Source: Kurthia huakuii LAM0618 (lineage in GTDB: Bacteria > Bacillota > Bacilli > Bacillales_A > Planococcaceae). From it: a stretch of 64,000 bases of DNA. Of the stretch, positions 52,252-62,555 are shown one piece after another. The notes beneath the pieces were generated by a model, which saw nothing but the letters and a program-made list of their open reading frames with translations, was not told the DNA's origin and did no database searches. The translations under genes were made by a program, and so were the position numbers. The stretch spans positions 1 through 64,000 of the forward strand of contig NZ_AYTB01000016.1 in NCBI RefSeq assembly GCF_000505545.1, written 5' to 3'. Numbering within the stretch: position 1 is the stretch's first letter; every line of letters starts with the position of its first letter.

Positions 52252-53358
52252 CTATAATTCCAATTGACGCTCTGTATATTTATCCAAACGTGCGCGATTT
52301 ACCGTATAGCCAATGCCCGGTGCGTCTTGCATATGCACAAAACCACCTTCGACATCAACAACTGGCTCAATCAAATCTTCATGCCAATAATGATTCGACC
52401 CCGCTGTATCACCCGGTAGTGTAAACCCTTCAAGCGACGTTAACGCGACTGCATGGGCGCGACCAATACCAGACTCTAACATTCCTCCGCACCATACTTT
52501 AATGCCATGCTGCAAACATAAGTCATGAATACGGCGAGCCTCTTCTAAGCCTCCAACACGCGCTTGCTTCACGTTAATGACACCACAACTATGCAATTCG
52601 ATTGCCGTTACGACATCTTCATAAGAATGAATACTCTCATCAAGGCAAATAGGTGTCATAAGCTCCTTTTGCAACTTCGCATGATTTAAAATATCATCGG
52701 CTGCTAACGGCTGCTCAATCATCATCAAATGAAAGGCATCTAATTGACGCAGCGTAGCCATATCCGCCAATGTATACGCCGAATTGGCATCAGCCATTAA
52801 CGGCACATCTGGATAACGCTCACGAATCGCGCGAATCAGCTTCACGTCATTCCCTGGTTTAATTTTCACTTTCAGGCGCCCATAACCATCTTCTAGCGCC
52901 GCATCAATCTTGTCATAAAGCTGGCTCATTGTTGGCTGCAGTCCGATGCTAACACCAACGGCGATTTTTTCACGTGTCCCGCCGAGTACTTGCCATAATG
53001 GCTTGTGTAATCGCTTTGCATACGCATCCCATACGGCACATTCAACAGCCGCTTTCGCCATCATATTGCGACGAATAGGCTTAAAAAATTTCGTGACTTC
53101 ACGCGGATGCTCAATATCGCGATTCAGTAAAATCGGTGCTAAAAATTCTTCAATCATATGCCAGCATGTCGCGGTTGTTTCTTCGGTATACCACGGTGCT
53201 TCAAAGGCTTCTCCTTCACCATAACCACAGTTTCCTAGCTCATCATACACTTCCACAATTAAAAAGCGCTTTTCTTGAACAGAACCAAAACTCGTTGTAA
53301 ATGGTGACTTCATCGTCATATTCATTTGACGTAAGACGATTTTTTCTATGCGCATCAT
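52252..53358 (-). CDS. enolase-superfamily N-acylamino-acid racemase / o-succinylbenzoate synthase
   Basis: 368-residue MLE-type enolase-superfamily enzyme of the NSAR/OSBS group. The catalytic pair is Lys in RLKVKIKPG (about 163) and Lys in GVINVKQARVGG (about 263). Metal ligands are DANSAY, IEQPL and LDESI. It follows an M20 deacylase by 12 nt, which favours N-succinylamino acid racemase over menaquinone synthesis; no men genes are near. Dual activity is common in this family. Confidence 0.85.
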   Translation of the reverse strand: MMRIEKIVLRQMNMTMKSPFTTSFGSVQEKRFLIVEVYDELGNCGYGEGEAFEAPWYTEETTATCWHMIEEFLAPILLNRDIEHPREVTKFFKPIRRNMMAKAAVECAVWDAYAKRLHKPLWQVLGGTREKIAVGVSIGLQPTMSQLYDKIDAALEDGYGRLKVKIKPGNDVKLIRAIRERYPDVPLMADANSAYTLADMATLRQLDAFHLMMIEQPLAADDILNHAKLQKELMTPICLDESIHSYEDVVTAIELHSCGVINVKQARVGGLEEARRIHDLCLQHGIKVWCGGMLESGIGRAHAVALTSLEGFTLPGDTAGSNHYWHEDLIEPVVDVEGGFVHMQDAPGIGYTVNRARLDKYTERQLEL

Positions 53359-53370
53359 GCTTCACTTCCC

Positions 53371-54546
53371 TTATACATTCATCGCATTCATTTTCGCATA
53401 TTGCATCGCATTTATGACCGTATTTGTTAAAATTTCTACGCCATTAATTAATTGGGCATGATCAAACTTCATGTGTGGGTGGTGTAATCCAGGCGTCACG
53501 CCACAGCCAAGCCCGAGCATCGCCGCTTTCACGTTAGGGCGCATTTTCGTATAGAAGTGGAAATCTTCACCGCCTGGTGTCACAACAGGTTCTGCTAAAT
53601 GCTTATCGCCAACCGATTGCACGATGGAGCGGCGTAAAATTTCCTCTGCCTCGTCATCTACTTCTGCCGCTGGAATATTTAACATCACTTTTGCATTGAT
53701 TTGTGCATCGTACATTTCACGAATCGAGCGAATCGCGCGCTGAATCCCTACATCTAATTGCTCCATTGCCGCATTTGTTTGCGCGCGTGCATCCATCGTC
53801 AGGACCGCTTTTCCTGGAATCGTATTACCATGACCAACACCCGCTGAGAATTTTGTGACTTTAACAGACCACGGAATACGTGTATCTACGCGAATTGTTT
53901 TTAGCGCTTCGATAACACTCCCGCCAATTTCAATCGCATTTTTTCCTAAGTGTGGGCGTGCGGCATGCGCTTCTTCGCCATAAATCTCACATTGCACCAT
54001 CATCGATGCACCGTGATACAGCGCTGGAGAATGCTGGCCGACCGGAAGCTCTTGAATAGGGCGTACATGCACACCAAATAAATAGTCTATATCATCAATC
54101 AAGCCACGTTCTACCATTGCGAGTGCGCCGTTCCCTTTTTCCTCTGCAGGTTGGAAAATAACGCGAATCGTACCGCCTGTTTGCAACGTAAAGTCTTGTG
54201 TTTCTTTTAATTTCTTTAGCATAAGGAGCACGCCAACTGCCATCGTCATGTGTCCATCATGCCCACAAGAGTGATTGGCTTTATGTACACCATCGACCTC
54301 TTGGAACAACGAATCAATATCTGTCCGCAATCCGATGACCGGCGCTCCACTTCCAATTTCAACATACAACCCAGGTGAATTTTCAAATAGCTGTGGCTCA
54401 TACCCTTCATCTGCTAATAGCTGTGCCAAATATTTCGTCGTTTCCCATTCTTCCCAACTTGGCTCTGGATTTTCATGTAAGTATTCAAAAAGATTTAATA
54501 GCCTTGGCTCTAATGCGTCTAAATATGCTTGCCTAATCATGTTCAT
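53371..54546 (-). CDS. M20-family amidohydrolase (N-acyl-L-amino acid deacylase type)
   Basis: 391-residue zinc amidohydrolase. Metal ligands: GLRTDIDSL, NHSCGHDGHMTMAVG (Cys/His), FQPAEEKGNGA (Glu-Glu), FGVHVRP and a late His in LHHPHMKFD. The dimerisation lid lies at about 190-300. ATG at 54546 or 54540 (same frame) follows AAAGGATGGG; the longer frame is unsupported. With the adjacent racemase it could release L-amino acids from N-succinyl intermediates. Confidence 0.85.
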   Translation of the reverse strand: MNMIRQAYLDALEPRLLNLFEYLHENPEPSWEEWETTKYLAQLLADEGYEPQLFENSPGLYVEIGSGAPVIGLRTDIDSLFQEVDGVHKANHSCGHDGHMTMAVGVLLMLKKLKETQDFTLQTGGTIRVIFQPAEEKGNGALAMVERGLIDDIDYLFGVHVRPIQELPVGQHSPALYHGASMMVQCEIYGEEAHAARPHLGKNAIEIGGSVIEALKTIRVDTRIPWSVKVTKFSAGVGHGNTIPGKAVLTMDARAQTNAAMEQLDVGIQRAIRSIREMYDAQINAKVMLNIPAAEVDDEAEEILRRSIVQSVGDKHLAEPVVTPGGEDFHFYTKMRPNVKAAMLGLGCGVTPGLHHPHMKFDHAQLINGVEILTNTVINAMQYAKMNAMNV

Positions 54547-54633
54547 CCCATCCTTTTTGTATAAAAAAAGTGCTTTTTTACCTGTACCCGTTATCCGTAA
54601 ATTATAACGCGATGGCATCGTTCGTAAAACAGC

Positions 54634-54668
54634 AAAAAAGGACAGTGATAAGCACAGCACCGTCCTTT
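54634..54668 (-). terminator. terminator after glpK
   Basis: Minus-strand AAGGAC-GTG and CAC-GTCCTT form a stem with small mismatches, followed by six T residues. Confidence 0.75.
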
Positions 54669-54677
54669 ACAGCTAGT

Positions 54678-56189
<1,512 letters not shown>

Positions 56190-56993
56190 TTAATAATCTT
56201 CTTGTGCATGTTTAACAGTCAGTTGTGCTCCGATAAAAATAATAACTACAATAATAGCGACAAGCCAAAAGGCCAGTGAATTTTCTCCTTCGAAAACTTG
56301 TTTAAAAAATAGCGCACCAAAAACGCCTCCAATAATCGGACCGACAATCGGCACCCAAGCGTACCACCAGCCAGAAGAACCTTTCCCTGGAATCGGCAAC
56401 AAGGCATGGGCAATACGCGGCCCTAAGTCACGTGCTGGATTAATCGCATATCCCGTTGGCCCACCAAGCGCCATACCAATGACAACAATTAACATCCCGA
56501 CTAGAAACGGATTGAGGCCATCTGTCATTTCATTCGTTCCTAATGCGAGAATTCCTAACACAAGTGCAAATGTACCGGTCATTTCAGCAATCAAGTTTGA
56601 GAATGGATGCTTAATTGCCGGCATTGTCGAGAATACGGTAAGCTTTGCGCCTGGGTCTTCTGTGCCTTTCCAATGCGGCAAATAGACAAAGTAGACGATG
56701 ACAGCACCTAAAAATGCGCCGAGCACCTGCGCCAAAATATACAGTGGTACATCTGCCCACGGAAAATTACCAATAGACGCTAAATCAATTGTCAGTGCTG
56801 GGTTTAAATGTGCACCGCTAATACTACCAACTGCATAGGCAGCCATCGCTACGGCTAAACCCCAAGCAAATGTAATCACAACCCAGCCAGCGCCAAAGCC
56901 TTTTGACTTGTGAAGTGATACACCAGCTACAACGCCGCCACCAAATAAAATTAGCATCATTGTACCAACTACTTCAGCTGTAAACGTAGACAT
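56190..56993 (-). CDS. glpF: glycerol uptake facilitator GlpF
   Basis: 267-residue aquaglyceroporin with six membrane helices and both pore motifs (SGAHLNPALTI and GYAINPARDLGPR). ATG at 56993 has AAGGAGGAG upstream. Forms an operon with glpK. The leader (56994-57088) shows no clear GlpP antiterminator hairpin. It holds GGGTAT on the minus strand near 57036, but with poor sigma-B spacing. Confidence 0.95.
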   Translation of the reverse strand: MSTFTAEVVGTMMLILFGGGVVAGVSLHKSKGFGAGWVVITFAWGLAVAMAAYAVGSISGAHLNPALTIDLASIGNFPWADVPLYILAQVLGAFLGAVIVYFVYLPHWKGTEDPGAKLTVFSTMPAIKHPFSNLIAEMTGTFALVLGILALGTNEMTDGLNPFLVGMLIVVIGMALGGPTGYAINPARDLGPRIAHALLPIPGKGSSGWWYAWVPIVGPIIGGVFGALFFKQVFEGENSLAFWLVAIIVVIIFIGAQLTVKHAQEDY

Positions 56994-57088
56994 CTTACTC
57001 CTCCTTTTGAACAAAATTTTCCTTCATTCAATACCCTTATTTTGGGTTTAAAAGACATAAATGGTTAAAAAAATAACGTTTTAACGAC

Positions 57089-57120
57089 AAAAAAAGAGGC
57101 ATAGCGTTAAGCTAGCCTCT
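57089..57120 (-). terminator. terminator after niaP
   Basis: Minus-strand AGAGGC-AGC...GCT-GCCTCT stem with one mismatch, followed by seven T residues. Confidence 0.82.
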
Positions 57121-57125
57121 GTCAT

Positions 57126-58346
57126 TTAATCAATTTCTAATTGCTTCGTTTCTTTCCCAAGTACGAGTACGGCGACAACAGCAATGGCAATCGCTACCGC
57201 AAAAATCGTAAAGATTGGTCCTAATCCATAGCCAGCTACTGTCAGTGACCCAACAAGAAGCGGTCCAATAATACCGCCAATACGACCAACAGCCGCGGCC
57301 ATCCCTACACCTGTACCGCGAATCACGGTCGGATAATTTTCAGGTGTGTACGCATACATCGCTCCCCAAGCACCTAAGTTGAAGAATGATAATAACATCC
57401 CGAACACGACAAGCATCGTCGCATCGGTCGCAAAGCCGAATGCAAGTGCGCTAAGTGCCGTACCGCATAAATAAACAGCAAGCACCCATTTACGCCCCAT
57501 TTTTTCAATGAACCATGCGGCTGTAAAGTAACCTGGTAATTGTGCCAATGTCATAATTAACACGTATTCAAAACTTTGAATTAAACTAAAGCCTTTCATG
57601 ACCATGACACTTGGTAACCATAAGAACATGCCATAGTATGAGAACACGACCATAAACCATAGCACCCATAACATCGTTGTAGCACGGGCATATTCTTTCG
57701 TCCACACTGTTTTAATGTTTTGCATGACACTTGGGCGTTGTGATTTTGCTAACGCCTCGTATTTTTTTGAATCGGGTAACTTAATGCGCAAGTATACCGC
57801 ATACAACGCTGGTATTGCAGTTAGCACTAACGCCACGCGCCAGCCATACTCTGGAATAATAAAATAAGAAATAACTGCTGCAATAATCCAACCAGCTGCC
57901 CAAAAACTTTCTAGTAATACAACGATACGTCCACGTTCATGTGGTGCGACACTTTCTGATACGAGCGTCGATGCAACCGGCAACTCACCGCCAAGCCCTG
58001 CACCAATAATAAAGCGTAAAATTAAAAAGGCAGTCAACGTCGTTGTAAATGCTGATAAACCACTCGCAAGTGAGAAAATTAACAGCGTCCACATAAAGAC
58101 ATTTTTACGGCCATATTTGTCGGCTAAAATCCCACAAACGAATGCGCCGACCGCCATGCCAATCGAGTTGACACTACCAATCCAGCCCATCTCTGTTGGC
58201 GTCAAATTCCAGTCTACAGCGAGCGCAGCGACAACGAACGATAAAATCCCTACGTCTAGCGCGTCAAAGAGCCAACCGACGCCTGCCGTTGCTAATAAAC
58301 GATTGCGCGACATCGGCTTTGCTGCTGTTCCATTTTTTGTTGTCAT
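57126..58346 (-). CDS. niaP: MFS transporter, NiaP-like (nicotinate/aromatic acid importer)
   Basis: 406-residue MFS protein with twelve helices in the aromatic-acid/NiaP branch. GWLFDALDVGILSF (helix 1), WIGSVNSIGMAVGAFVCG, LADKYGRKN, GAGLGGELPVASTLVSE and ERGRIVVLLESFWAAGW closely follow the pattern I recall for B. subtilis NiaP. ATG at 58346 has AGGTGG 8 nt upstream. Other organic acids cannot be excluded as substrates. Confidence 0.78.
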   Translation of the reverse strand: MTTKNGTAAKPMSRNRLLATAGVGWLFDALDVGILSFVVAALAVDWNLTPTEMGWIGSVNSIGMAVGAFVCGILADKYGRKNVFMWTLLIFSLASGLSAFTTTLTAFLILRFIIGAGLGGELPVASTLVSESVAPHERGRIVVLLESFWAAGWIIAAVISYFIIPEYGWRVALVLTAIPALYAVYLRIKLPDSKKYEALAKSQRPSVMQNIKTVWTKEYARATTMLWVLWFMVVFSYYGMFLWLPSVMVMKGFSLIQSFEYVLIMTLAQLPGYFTAAWFIEKMGRKWVLAVYLCGTALSALAFGFATDATMLVVFGMLLSFFNLGAWGAMYAYTPENYPTVIRGTGVGMAAAVGRIGGIIGPLLVGSLTVAGYGLGPIFTIFAVAIAIAVVAVLVLGKETKQLEID

Positions 58347-58475
58347 TGAATTTTCCACCTGTCTTGTCATTAGTATACGCATAATATACACTTATTTTAT
58401 TTTTGTGACAATACCTCTGTTTTTTCAAATTGTTCGGAAAATTTATGATATTCTAGAGGAATATAAAAGATTCTA

Positions 58476-58504
58476 TTGAATATAGGAAGAATTAACGGTA
58501 AAAT
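58476..58504 (+). promoter_or_regulatory. sigma-A promoter of thrCB
   Basis: TTGAAT (58476-58481), 17-nt spacer, TAAAAT (58499-58504), 56 nt upstream of the thrC ATG. No T-box or leader peptide was seen. Confidence 0.65.
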
Positions 58505-58560
58505 GTCTTTTATAGAAAAACAACTGTTTATTCAGTGCGAACAAAAGGAGATCATTGCAT

Positions 58561-59613
58561 ATGTGGAAAGGCTTATTAGACAATTACAAAGAATACTTAC
58601 CAATCACAGAAAACACACCAGCTCTAACACTTCACGAAGGTAACACACCATTAATTCATTTAGAAACACTTTCTAAAGAGCTAGGTATTGAACTACACGT
58701 AAAATTCGAAGGCTTAAACCCAACAGGTTCATTCAAAGACCGCGGGATGGTTATGGCAGTTGCGAAGGCTATTGAAGAAGGTAGCAAATGCGTCATTTGT
58801 GCATCAACTGGTAACACATCTGCTGCGGCTGCTGCATATGCTGCTCGCGCTGGTATCCAAGCGCTTGTTGTTATTCCAAAAGGCAAAGTTGCTGCTGGTA
58901 AATTAGCACAAGCTTATATGTACGGTGCAAAAATTATCGAAATTGACGGGAACTTCGACGAAGCGTTACAAGCTGTTCGCGACATTAGCGAAACAACAGA
59001 CGTAGCACTTGTAAACTCAGTAAACCCATACCGTCTTGAAGGTCAAAAAACGGCTGCCTTTGAAGTATGTGATCAATTAGGTGACGCACCAGATATCCTT
59101 GCTATTCCTGTAGGGAACGCTGGTAACATTAGCGCATATTGGAAAGGCTTTAAAGAATATAATGAGAAAAAAGGTACTCGTCTACCTAAAATGTTCGGTT
59201 TCGAAGCGGAAGGTGCTGCGGCAATCGTTCAAGGCGCACCGATCGCTCAACCTGAAACAATCGCAACAGCAATTCGTATCGGTAACCCTGCAAGTTGGAC
59301 ATTAGCTGAAGCAGCACGCGACGAATCAAACGGTAAAATCGCTTCCGTTACAGATGAAGAAATCTTAAACGCCTACCGTCAAATCGCTGCCAAAGAAGGC
59401 GTATTCGCAGAGCCTGGTTCTGCAGCATCAATCGCTGGTGTTATCCAATCTGTTGAAAACGGCTCAATTCCAAAAGGTAGCCAAGTGGTGGCAGTCCTTA
59501 CGGGTAACGGCTTAAAAGACCCTGATACAGCAGTAAAAGCTTCTACAGTCGAAATGGTATCACTTCCAAATGATGAACATGAAATCCGTAAATATATCGA
59601 GAGCGTACTGTAA
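58561..59613 (+). CDS. thrC: threonine synthase
   Basis: 350-residue PLP enzyme converting O-phosphohomoserine to threonine. The PLP lysine is in TGSFKDRGM (about residue 59), phosphate-binding [12 protein letters not shown] lies mid-protein and TGNGLKDPD near the end. ATG at 58561 has AAAGGAG 10 nt upstream; a TTG two codons earlier is too close. The usual third gene, hom, is absent from this locus. Confidence 0.95.
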   Translation: MWKGLLDNYKEYLPITENTPALTLHEGNTPLIHLETLSKELGIELHVKFEGLNPTGSFKDRGMVMAVAKAIEEGSKCVICASTGNTSAAAAAYAARAGIQALVVIPKGKVAAGKLAQAYMYGAKIIEIDGNFDEALQAVRDISETTDVALVNSVNPYRLEGQKTAAFEVCDQLGDAPDILAIPVGNAGNISAYWKGFKEYNEKKGTRLPKMFGFEAEGAAAIVQGAPIAQPETIATAIRIGNPASWTLAEAARDESNGKIASVTDEEILNAYRQIAAKEGVFAEPGSAASIAGVIQSVENGSIPKGSQVVAVLTGNGLKDPDTAVKASTVEMVSLPNDEHEIRKYIESVL

Positions 59614-59614
59614 G

Positions 59615-60526
59615 ATGACTAAGACATGGTCCATCACAGTACCTGGTAGTACAGCCAACTTAGGTCCGGGCTTTGACTCCATTGGCTTAGCGCTCGGTCT
59701 TTATTTAAAATTGGACGTTACGTTACAAGATGAGTGGGAATTTGAACATCATTCCGTTCACCTTCCAGAAAAATTTACTGTAGAAGATCATCTCGTATAT
59801 ACGGTCGCAAAAGAAGTAGCAGAGCGCTTTAACGCTGAGGTACCTAGTTGTAAAATCGTCATGACAAGTGAATTACCGCTTGCACGTGGCCTTGGTAGCT
59901 CTGCCTCTGCTATCGTTGCCGGCATTGAAGTTGCCAACCAAGTATGTGATTTAAAGTTAACATTAGAACAGAAATATACACTCGCTTCTCGTATTGAAGG
60001 GCACCCAGACAATGCTTCAGCATCTGTTTGTGGCGGTCTAACAATCGGTGCTAGCTTACCCAATGGCGACCTTGAACTGATTCATACACAAGACGTTCAA
60101 GCAGCCTTTGCGGTATTTATTCCAAATGTTGAATTAAAAACATCTGAAGCGCGCAAAGTATTGCCTGCTCAATATGATAAAGCTTATGCCGTTCATGCGA
60201 GCGCAAATGCTAACATGTTAACAGCTGCTTTATTAACGAAAGATTATAAACGCGCCGGTAAATTTATGGAGCATGATTTATTCCATGAACCATTCCGTGC
60301 CAATTTAATCCCGAACTATCATGAAATCCGTCAAACAGCGAAAGATGCTGGCGCATATGGCACAGCAATTAGCGGTGCAGGTCCTACAGTCATCTCGCTC
60401 TTAACGCCTCAAAACGTCACAGCATTCGTTGAAAAAATGAAGCCGTTGTTCCCGACTTACGACATCAAAGCCGTTCATGTCGATACAAAAGGTGTGCAAG
60501 TGACCGTTCATGAAACAATTAAATAA
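59615..60526 (+). CDS. thrB: homoserine kinase
   Basis: 303-residue GHMP kinase that phosphorylates homoserine, the step before ThrC. Motifs: STANLGPGFDSIGLAL (N-terminal), PLARGLGSSASAIVAGI (ATP loop, about 89-105) and GAYGTAISGAGPTVISL. ATG at 59615 is 1 nt after the thrC stop, so it depends on translational coupling; a longer in-frame start inside thrC was rejected. Confidence 0.95.
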   Translation: MTKTWSITVPGSTANLGPGFDSIGLALGLYLKLDVTLQDEWEFEHHSVHLPEKFTVEDHLVYTVAKEVAERFNAEVPSCKIVMTSELPLARGLGSSASAIVAGIEVANQVCDLKLTLEQKYTLASRIEGHPDNASASVCGGLTIGASLPNGDLELIHTQDVQAAFAVFIPNVELKTSEARKVLPAQYDKAYAVHASANANMLTAALLTKDYKRAGKFMEHDLFHEPFRANLIPNYHEIRQTAKDAGAYGTAISGAGPTVISLLTPQNVTAFVEKMKPLFPTYDIKAVHVDTKGVQVTVHETIK

Positions 60527-60532
60527 TCGCTT

Positions 60533-60564
60533 AAAGAATCGTGCTACGGCGCGATTCTTTTTTT
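60533..60564 (+). terminator. terminator after thrB
   Basis: AAAGAATCG-GC...GC-CGATTCTTT hairpin followed by a T run. Confidence 0.85.
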
Positions 60565-60772
60565 GTGCAACAAGAGCATGTTTAATTTCTTCAAGCAAGG
60601 GAATTTTTTGTTATGAGCTTACTAAAATGAGCGACAACATGTTTTCGTACACCAAACTATTATGTTATGTTTTTTTAAGCTTTGGTGGAACATACAAGTA
60701 CAATGGGCACTAGGCGATAAATTTCACTTGCTAGTAGCCTACATGATAACAATGATTAGGAGGAATTTTATT

Positions 60773-61423
60773 ATGAAAATCGGTATTATTGGTGCAACGG
60801 GTAAAGCAGGTAACAAAATTTTAAAAGAAGCAACGAAACGTAATCATGACGTCACAGCCATCGTCCGCGATGCTTCAAAATTAGAGCAAAAAGACATCCC
60901 TGTTATTGCAGGCGATGTCATGGATTTAACGACAAGTGATGTACAAGATTTTGATGTTGTCATTAACGCATTCGGTGCCCCAGCAGGTAAAGAAGCGTTA
61001 CACGTTTCTGTTGGCCGCCATTTGATTGATATCTTTTCACCAATCGACACGCGCTTACTTGTTGTTGGCGGTGCTGGTAGCTTATATGTCGATGACGATC
61101 AAACGACTAAATTAATCGACACCCCCGATTTCCCGAAAGAGTTTGTACCAACTGCAGCAAACCAAGGTCAAAACTTGGAAGATTTACAAGCGTCTGCTGT
61201 CAACTATACATTCATTAGTCCTTCTGCGTTCTTTGATCCAAAAGGGAATCGTACAGGGAACTATATTTTAGGAACCGACAAATTGTTAGTAAACAGCGAT
61301 GGCGATAGCTATGTATCGTATGCAGACTTTGCGGTAGCTTTATTAGATGAAGTGGAAACACCCGCGTTTAAGCGTCAACGCTTTACAGTCGCCTCTGAAA
61401 AAGGCCTTCCAAATCCATTATAA
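60773..61423 (+). CDS. NAD(P)H-binding Rossmann protein (YwnB/NmrA-like)
   Basis: 216-residue atypical short-chain dehydrogenase. The dinucleotide loop is KIGIIGATGKAGNKIL at the start, with DFDVVINAFGAP and LLVVGGAGSLYVDD inside. Such proteins are annotated as NAD-dependent epimerases or flavin/quinone reductases; none of these is proven here. ATG at 60773 has AGGAGGAA 7 nt upstream. Monocistronic; ends at repeat copy F. Confidence 0.85.
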   Translation: MKIGIIGATGKAGNKILKEATKRNHDVTAIVRDASKLEQKDIPVIAGDVMDLTTSDVQDFDVVINAFGAPAGKEALHVSVGRHLIDIFSPIDTRLLVVGGAGSLYVDDDQTTKLIDTPDFPKEFVPTAANQGQNLEDLQASAVNYTFISPSAFFDPKGNRTGNYILGTDKLLVNSDGDSYVSYADFAVALLDEVETPAFKRQRFTVASEKGLPNPL

Positions 61424-61431
61424 ACGCAATC

Positions 61432-61572
61432 AAAAGAGCCTGGGACACACGTGTAAAAACACCCTCTCAGATGAGCATAAGAAAAACCGGAATCGCGCGG
61501 TGGCGCGATTCCGGTTTTTTGTGGCGAACGCTAAAAAAAGAACATGAACTGTGTTGTCCCAGCCTCTTTTTT
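61432..61572 (-). repeat. nested palindromic repeat, copy F
   Basis: 141-bp copy in inverted orientation. Outer arms are AAAAGAGCCTGGGACA and GTCCCAGCCTCTTTT; the inner hairpin is CCGGAATCGCGC/GCGCGATTCCGG. It lies between the convergent YwnB-like and zupT genes and touches the zupT stop. Confidence 0.9.
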
Positions 61573-62380
61573 ACGCTAATAATAATAAACTGACGGCCAT
61601 AACCGCCATGCCTAATACAACACCATAAATCGATGTATGTGTTTCATCGTATTCACGAGCTGCTGGCAATAATTCATCTAATGAAATAAAGACCATAATC
61701 CCGGCAACACCGGCGAAAATAACGCCAAACATCGTATCTGTTAAAAATGGCATTAAAATTAAATACGCGACGATTGCGCCAAGCGGCTCTGATAGCCCCG
61801 ATAAAAATGATAAATTAAATGCGCGCTTGCGGTCCCCTGTCGCATAATACAGCGGTACTGCCACTGCGATGCCCTCTGGAATATTATGAATCGCGACAGC
61901 AATCGCAATCGCAAATCCAAGCTGCGGGTCTTCTAAAGCAGACATAAACGTCGCGATACCTTCTGGAAAGTTATGAATTGCAATCGCTAGTGCAGTAAAC
62001 ACACCCATTTTTTTTAACTTCGTAAATTCAGCAGCTGTTGGTTCATGTTGCAGCGCTTCGACTTTTTTCACCTCATGTGGGTTTTCGGCATTTGGAATTA
62101 AGCGGTCGATTAAGGCAATCAACAACATCCCACCAAAGAAGCCAAGTACCGTATAAAGATACCCTTGTGTTTCACCCAATGCAGCTGTTAATGAATCTTT
62201 TGCTTTCACAAAGATTTCCACAAGTGAAACATAAATCATAACTCCCGCTGAAAAGCCTAATGCAAATGATAAAAATTTTGTATTTGTGCGTGACGTGAAA
62301 AACGCCACTAAACTACCTAATCCGGTCGCCAAACCTGCAAATAATGTTAATGCAAGAGCGTATAATACGGCTGAATCCAC
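61571..62380 (-). CDS. zupT: ZIP-family metal transporter ZupT
   Basis: 269-residue eight-helix ZIP importer for zinc and other divalent metals. The paired metal-site motifs IAIHNFPEGIATF (about 133-145) and VAIHNIPEGIAVAVP (about 161-175) are intact, with SGLSEPLGAIVAY following. Start GTG at 62380 has AGAGGTG 5 nt upstream. Confidence 0.93.
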   Translation of the reverse strand: MDSAVLYALALTLFAGLATGLGSLVAFFTSRTNTKFLSFALGFSAGVMIYVSLVEIFVKAKDSLTAALGETQGYLYTVLGFFGGMLLIALIDRLIPNAENPHEVKKVEALQHEPTAAEFTKLKKMGVFTALAIAIHNFPEGIATFMSALEDPQLGFAIAIAVAIHNIPEGIAVAVPLYYATGDRKRAFNLSFLSGLSEPLGAIVAYLILMPFLTDTMFGVIFAGVAGIMVFISLDELLPAAREYDETHTSIYGVVLGMAVMAVSLLLLA

Positions 62381-62493
62381 TGTGTCACCTCTTCTAATTG
62401 AAATTTATTATTTTCAGTATACCAAAAAAGTTTCTTTTAGGAAACATTTATTTTTTCATGCGCACACTGCATCACATTGATAAACAGGTTAAA

Positions 62494-62523
62494 TTGTTTT
62501 TAGTTTTCACAACGTTTTACAAT
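62494..62523 (+). promoter_or_regulatory. sigma-A promoter of the MFS gene
   Basis: TTGTTT (62494-62499), 18-nt spacer, TACAAT (62518-62523), 33 nt before the ATG. Confidence 0.6.
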
Positions 62524-62555
62524 ACTAGTATGAATGATTAAAGGAGTTTTTTATT

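Noticed and set aside
54546-54660. Longer N-terminus for the M20 hydrolase.
   Set aside because: The added residues run back through the glpK terminator and have no ribosome binding site; AAAGGATGGG supports the internal ATG.
57030-57060. Sigma-B promoter before glpF.
   Set aside because: GGGTAT is present, but the best -35 (TTTTAA) is only 11 nt away, outside normal spacing.
58347-58560. T-box or threonine leader peptide before thrC.
   Set aside because: Only a simple promoter and a short leader were found; no T-box sequence (AGGGTGGNACCGCG-like) or terminator hairpin is present.
60564-60772. Hidden gene or riboswitch between thrB and the YwnB-like gene.
   Set aside because: There is a CACCAAA/TTTGGTG dyad and promoter-like sequence but no credible frame and no recognised RNA motif.
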